Positions 29,222 to 31,603 of a stretch of 31,603 nucleotides of DNA are shown here, piece after piece. The translations under genes and the position numbers were made by a program. Under the pieces are notes generated by a model, which was given only the letters and a program-made list of their open reading frames with translations, was not told where the DNA came from and made no database searches. This DNA comes from a virus. Within the stretch, counting starts at the first letter, position 1. Every line of letters starts with the position of its first letter. The DNA is taken from the IMG/VR virus record IMGVR_UViG_3300046512_000152, positions 1 to 31,603 of that record. The stretch is one strand, 5' to 3'.

Positions 29222-29461
29222 TCAGTCCAGATCAATGAGCAAATCCTGATCTTCGAAGTTAAGCAATGGTTCTTCAGTGGTTTGCCGCCGGCGATAATTC
29301 AACACAAGGCGGGAGCGCTCGACATCAAAAACCTTCTCTCCAATGACAGCATCAAGAGTCGTTGAAATCCGGTAGACACCGCAATCTGGGCATGAATATC
29401 TCAAAGCAATCCCTAGTGGAAGTGCTGGCCTTGTTTCCGCCCCACAAACAGCGCACGTCAT
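29222..29461 (-). CDS. Zinc-ribbon protein, second of a tandem pair
   Basis: This 79-residue protein has paired CxxC knuckles CAVCG (3-6) and CPDCG, followed by VYRISTTLDAVIG and FDVERSRLVLNYRR and an acidic end LLIDLD. It closely parallels the next upstream gene in motif order (YRI-T, FDVE-R, LID), so the two are paralogues. GGAGAGGGCG precedes the ATG. Minus strand in a plus-strand operon. Function unknown. Confidence 0.72.
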   Translation of the reverse strand: MTCAVCGAETRPALPLGIALRYSCPDCGVYRISTTLDAVIGEKVFDVERSRLVLNYRRRQTTEEPLLNFEDQDLLIDLD

Positions 29462-29481
29462 CGCCCTCTCCTTTTCCGTAG

Positions 29482-29721
29482 TTAAACGTCAATCAGACGG
29501 GCTGCCAGGGTATGGTCGATTTTTGGGATCACTCCGGAGCCTTGTTGTTGCGCAAGCCACTTCCGAGTCAGCTCTACGTCGAAGCGCAAGTCGCGGGCTT
29601 TCATCAGCACAAGCGCCGTTTTAGTGATTCGATAGTGTCCACATTCCGCACACGATCTTTCCTCACAGTCCCCGTCCGAATCGATCTCCGCAGCCGGTTC
29701 TCCACAGATCAAGCATTTCAT
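29482..29721 (-). CDS. Zinc-ribbon protein, first of a tandem pair
   Basis: This 79-residue protein has CLICG (3-6) and CAECG knuckles, HYRITKTALVLMKARDLRFD and VELTRKWLAQQQ, ending ARLIDV. It shares length and order with the gene at 29222. GGAGGAG lies ahead of the ATG. The two form a small operon against the direction of the integrase operon, flanked by hairpin elements. Zinc-ribbon pairs may bind nucleic acid. Confidence 0.72.
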   Translation of the reverse strand: MKCLICGEPAAEIDSDGDCEERSCAECGHYRITKTALVLMKARDLRFDVELTRKWLAQQQGSGVIPKIDHTLAARLIDV

Positions 29722-29852
29722 GAACTACTCCTCCGGCTCACCCCGCCAGCCACCTCAGGAAGGGAGCTGTATAACGCAACTGGCGAGGTGAACCAATAAA
29801 CCGTAGCTCACCTGCTCAGCTCGCCTGACGCCCCTCATCTGATTTCCACAAT

Positions 29853-29884
29853 CCACCTACCGGCCTGCCGATGAACGGCGGGCG
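29853..29884. repeat. Hairpin element copy 2
   Basis: Similar to 29175-29207, with CCTGCCG-ATGAA-CGGCGGG as an imperfect hairpin. It lies directly before the ribosome site of the next plus-strand gene. Confidence 0.7.
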
Positions 29885-29894
29885 AGGATTCGTC

Positions 29895-30233
29895 ATGTCC
29901 GATTTTCAAACCGAAACCACGCCCACGGCCCGCAAGACACATACCTGTGGGGAATGCCATGGGCACATCGACCCCGGCCAGAAGTACCAACTGATCTCAG
30001 GAAGCTGGGATGGCGATATGAGCTCGTTCAAAACCTGCATGCCATGCCTTACCGCTCGCGAATGGGCGATCGCACAGCCTGAGTGGGGAAGCGACGGCGA
30101 ACACCTTTATTACTTCGGCCAACTGGAAGAGGACCTGACCTACCTGGCCCCCGAGAGCAGGGTGGGAGACGGCCGCCGTTTCAAGACATACCGACTTCAG
30201 AACGAAATTTGCCAGCGGCGCAAAGCAGCCTAA
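29895..30233 (+). CDS. Hypothetical cysteine-pair protein (112 aa)
   Basis: The protein starts MSDFQTETTPTARKTHTCGE. It contains CGEC and CMPC pairs separated by 32 residues with GQKYQLISGSWDGDMSSFKT, suggesting a zinc-bound treble-clef-like fold. The second half has acidic helices (LYYFGQLEEDLTYLAPES). The ATG at 29895 has AGGA six bases upstream. An earlier ATG (29871) lies inside the hairpin element. Function unknown. Confidence 0.72.
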   Translation: MSDFQTETTPTARKTHTCGECHGHIDPGQKYQLISGSWDGDMSSFKTCMPCLTAREWAIAQPEWGSDGEHLYYFGQLEEDLTYLAPESRVGDGRRFKTYRLQNEICQRRKAA

Positions 30234-30277
30234 CCCAATAACCACCTTCTTCCGCCACGCGCGGCATGGAGCACCCA

Positions 30278-30490
30278 ATGAAACGAGAGCTGATCAAGAT
30301 TAGTGAGTTCCAGCGCCGGCGCTGGGGCGAAAACGGAACACCGCAATGCCCCCAGGCGATCCGCAACCACATCCGGAATGGCGTGGTGCCCGGCGAGCAG
30401 ATCGGGAAACTCTGGTACGTTGACTGGACCGCATTCAACCGCTCGGCCGGCAACGACCTGGTGGCGATGGTATTGAAAGGAGCTGCATGA
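30278..30490 (+). CDS. Putative excisionase (Xis-like)
   Basis: This 70-residue protein (MKRELIKISEFQRRRWGENG onward) contains PQAIRNHIRNGVVPGEQIGK followed by LWYVDWTAFNRS. This winged-helix pattern fits MerR/Xis-type excisionases that bend DNA at attL/attR. GGAG lies six bases before the ATG. Its stop overlaps the integrase start (ATGA), as with lambda xis-int. The assignment rests on pattern and context. Confidence 0.78.
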   Translation: MKRELIKISEFQRRRWGENGTPQCPQAIRNHIRNGVVPGEQIGKLWYVDWTAFNRSAGNDLVAMVLKGAA

Positions 30491-31602
30491 TGGCACCACG
30501 GCCGCGCAATACTGCGAACAAAAGCCTTCCGCAGAACCTGTACTTCGATGCGCGGCGCTCGACCTATCGCTATCGCCGGCCAACCGACGGCAAGTGGTTT
30601 CAGTTCGGGACCGACCGCATCAAAGCAATTGACGCGGCGAAACAGTTGAACCTGGAGTTCATGCGCGGCGCCGACTTGGTGGGCGCTGTGCTGAATACAG
30701 CTTCCGATTCATTCTCCGGCTTTCTCGACACCTACGAGCGCGACGTACTACCTCCGCGTGAGCTGGCCAAGGGCACGCTCAGCCTGTACGCGGTGCACTT
30801 CCGGCGCTTCCGCAAGCAGTTCGAGGGCAAAGCCGTCGACCAAATATCGATACGCATGGTCGCGGAGATGCTGGACGCACTAACCCCGCGCACGGCTAAC
30901 CAGTGCCGCGCGCTGCTGACTGACATCTTCAACCACGCGGCGGCCAAGGGCCTATGCCCAGACAATCCGGCAGCGAGCACGATAAACCGCATCGAGAAGA
31001 AACTGCGCAAGCGTCACACGATCGAGGGGCTTAAGGCCATCCGAGAAAAGTCGCCTGCCTGGCTACAGAACGCAATCGACTTGGCCCTAATCACCGCCCA
31101 GCGCCGGACGGACATCCTGGACATGCGGTTCGATGGTGTTCGAGAAGGCCATCTGTACGTGGTGCAGAAGAAAACCGCCAAGGCCAGTGATGCTGCATGG
31201 ATTCGATTTCGCGTGACGCCCGAGTTGCAGGCTGTGATCAGCAAGTGCCGTGACGACGTCGTCTCGCCGTACCTGGTGCATAGGAAGCCGGATCGCCTGA
31301 AACAGAAGCAGGCGCAGACCAAGGACCACTGGACGAAGGTTGAAGAGAGGTATTTGACTCGAGCGTTCAAGGAAGCCCGGGAGGCGGCGGAATGCTACAA
31401 GGGATGGAAGGAAGAGGAGATGCCGGGCTTTCATGAAGTGCGGGCACTGTCGCTGCACCTGTACAAGAAAGCCGGAAAGGATGGGCAAAAAATTGCGGGG
31501 CACGCGAGCGAGGGCATGACCAAAAACTACCAGCGGGACCACGAGGAAATCGTCTGGTCCGAGGCGATTCCAGACCTGAATATCAGCGAAATCACCGGGT
31601 AG
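30487..31602 (+). CDS. int: Prophage integrase, tyrosine recombinase
   Basis: This 371-residue lambda Int-type recombinase has an N-terminal arm-binding domain (LYFDARRSTYRYRRPTDGKW), a core-binding domain (about 75-170) and the catalytic domain. The catalytic set is visible: R206 in TAQRRTDIL, K229 in QKKTAK, H316-x-x-R319 in FHEVRAL, H339 in AGHASEG and Y348 in MTKNYQRD. It directs insertion and excision at attP/attB. The gene is complete, with its stop at 31600-31602, one base from the window end. The attachment site should therefore lie just outside. It overlaps the excisionase gene. Confidence 0.96.
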   Translation: MMAPRPRNTANKSLPQNLYFDARRSTYRYRRPTDGKWFQFGTDRIKAIDAAKQLNLEFMRGADLVGAVLNTASDSFSGFLDTYERDVLPPRELAKGTLSLYAVHFRRFRKQFEGKAVDQISIRMVAEMLDALTPRTANQCRALLTDIFNHAAAKGLCPDNPAASTINRIEKKLRKRHTIEGLKAIREKSPAWLQNAIDLALITAQRRTDILDMRFDGVREGHLYVVQKKTAKASDAAWIRFRVTPELQAVISKCRDDVVSPYLVHRKPDRLKQKQAQTKDHWTKVEERYLTRAFKEAREAAECYKGWKEEEMPGFHEVRALSLHLYKKAGKDGQKIAGHASEGMTKNYQRDHEEIVWSEAIPDLNISEITG

Positions 31603-31603
31603 T

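Noticed and set aside
31500-31603. Search for an attachment site at the right end
   Set aside because: The integrase gene ends one base before the window end, so no att core can be read here.

Overview
The window is most of a temperate bacteriophage genome, almost certainly a prophage of a fluorescent-group Pseudomonas. The evidence for the host is the GC-rich codon use and the small accessory proteins typical of Pseudomonas phages, including a DUF1654 protein, a family found mainly in Pseudomonadaceae. The phage is a mosaic. Its contractile tail resembles P2 (sheath, tube, baseplate V/W/J/I, fibre), its head and packaging genes resemble lambda (Nu1, A, W, B, protease/capsid, decoration protein, FII), and its immunity region is laid out like that of lambda.

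Layout. Positions 1-8107 (minus strand) carry the tail module, from a truncated tail assembly gene at the left edge through tube, sheath, fibre module, baseplate and head-tail joining genes to the decoration protein. Positions 8177-14507 (minus) carry capsid, portal, gpW and terminase. The terminase large subunit is interrupted by a one-base frameshift at a C6 run. Positions 14671-17334 hold small genes, a structural-type protein, a holin and a two-gene set resembling the head spike of gene transfer agents. A 395-bp gap with three hairpins (17335-17729) separates these late genes from an antiterminator Q-like gene. Upstream of Q lie the early genes, all on the minus strand and transcribed towards Q: cro-like, cII-like, a DnaT-like initiator gene with two iteron clusters inside it, a DnaC-like helicase loader, small genes and a second tyrosine recombinase.

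The switch. A CI-type S24 repressor (plus strand) diverges from cro across three palindromic operators (22151-22198). About 2.2 kb away, three more copies of the same operator (24332-24386) control the rightward early operon. The interval between the two operator sets, equivalent to the lambda rex position, holds a small hypothetical gene, a BRCT-domain protein and a convergent DUF1654 gene with a perfect LexA box. The rightward operon begins with a boxA-like element, runs through 0.9 kb of structured leader with an intrinsic terminator at 25196-25227, and ends with excisionase and integrase at the right window edge. attP should lie just beyond that edge.

Accessory genes. Several cassettes lie on the minus strand inside the plus-strand integrase operon: an AT-rich membrane protein resembling putAbiC abortive-infection proteins, a small gene between two 25-bp exact direct repeats, and a tandem pair of zinc-ribbon paralogues between two copies of a hairpin element. 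A ParB-like gene at 28827-29167 is frameshifted. I found no tRNA, rRNA, insertion sequence or CRISPR array.
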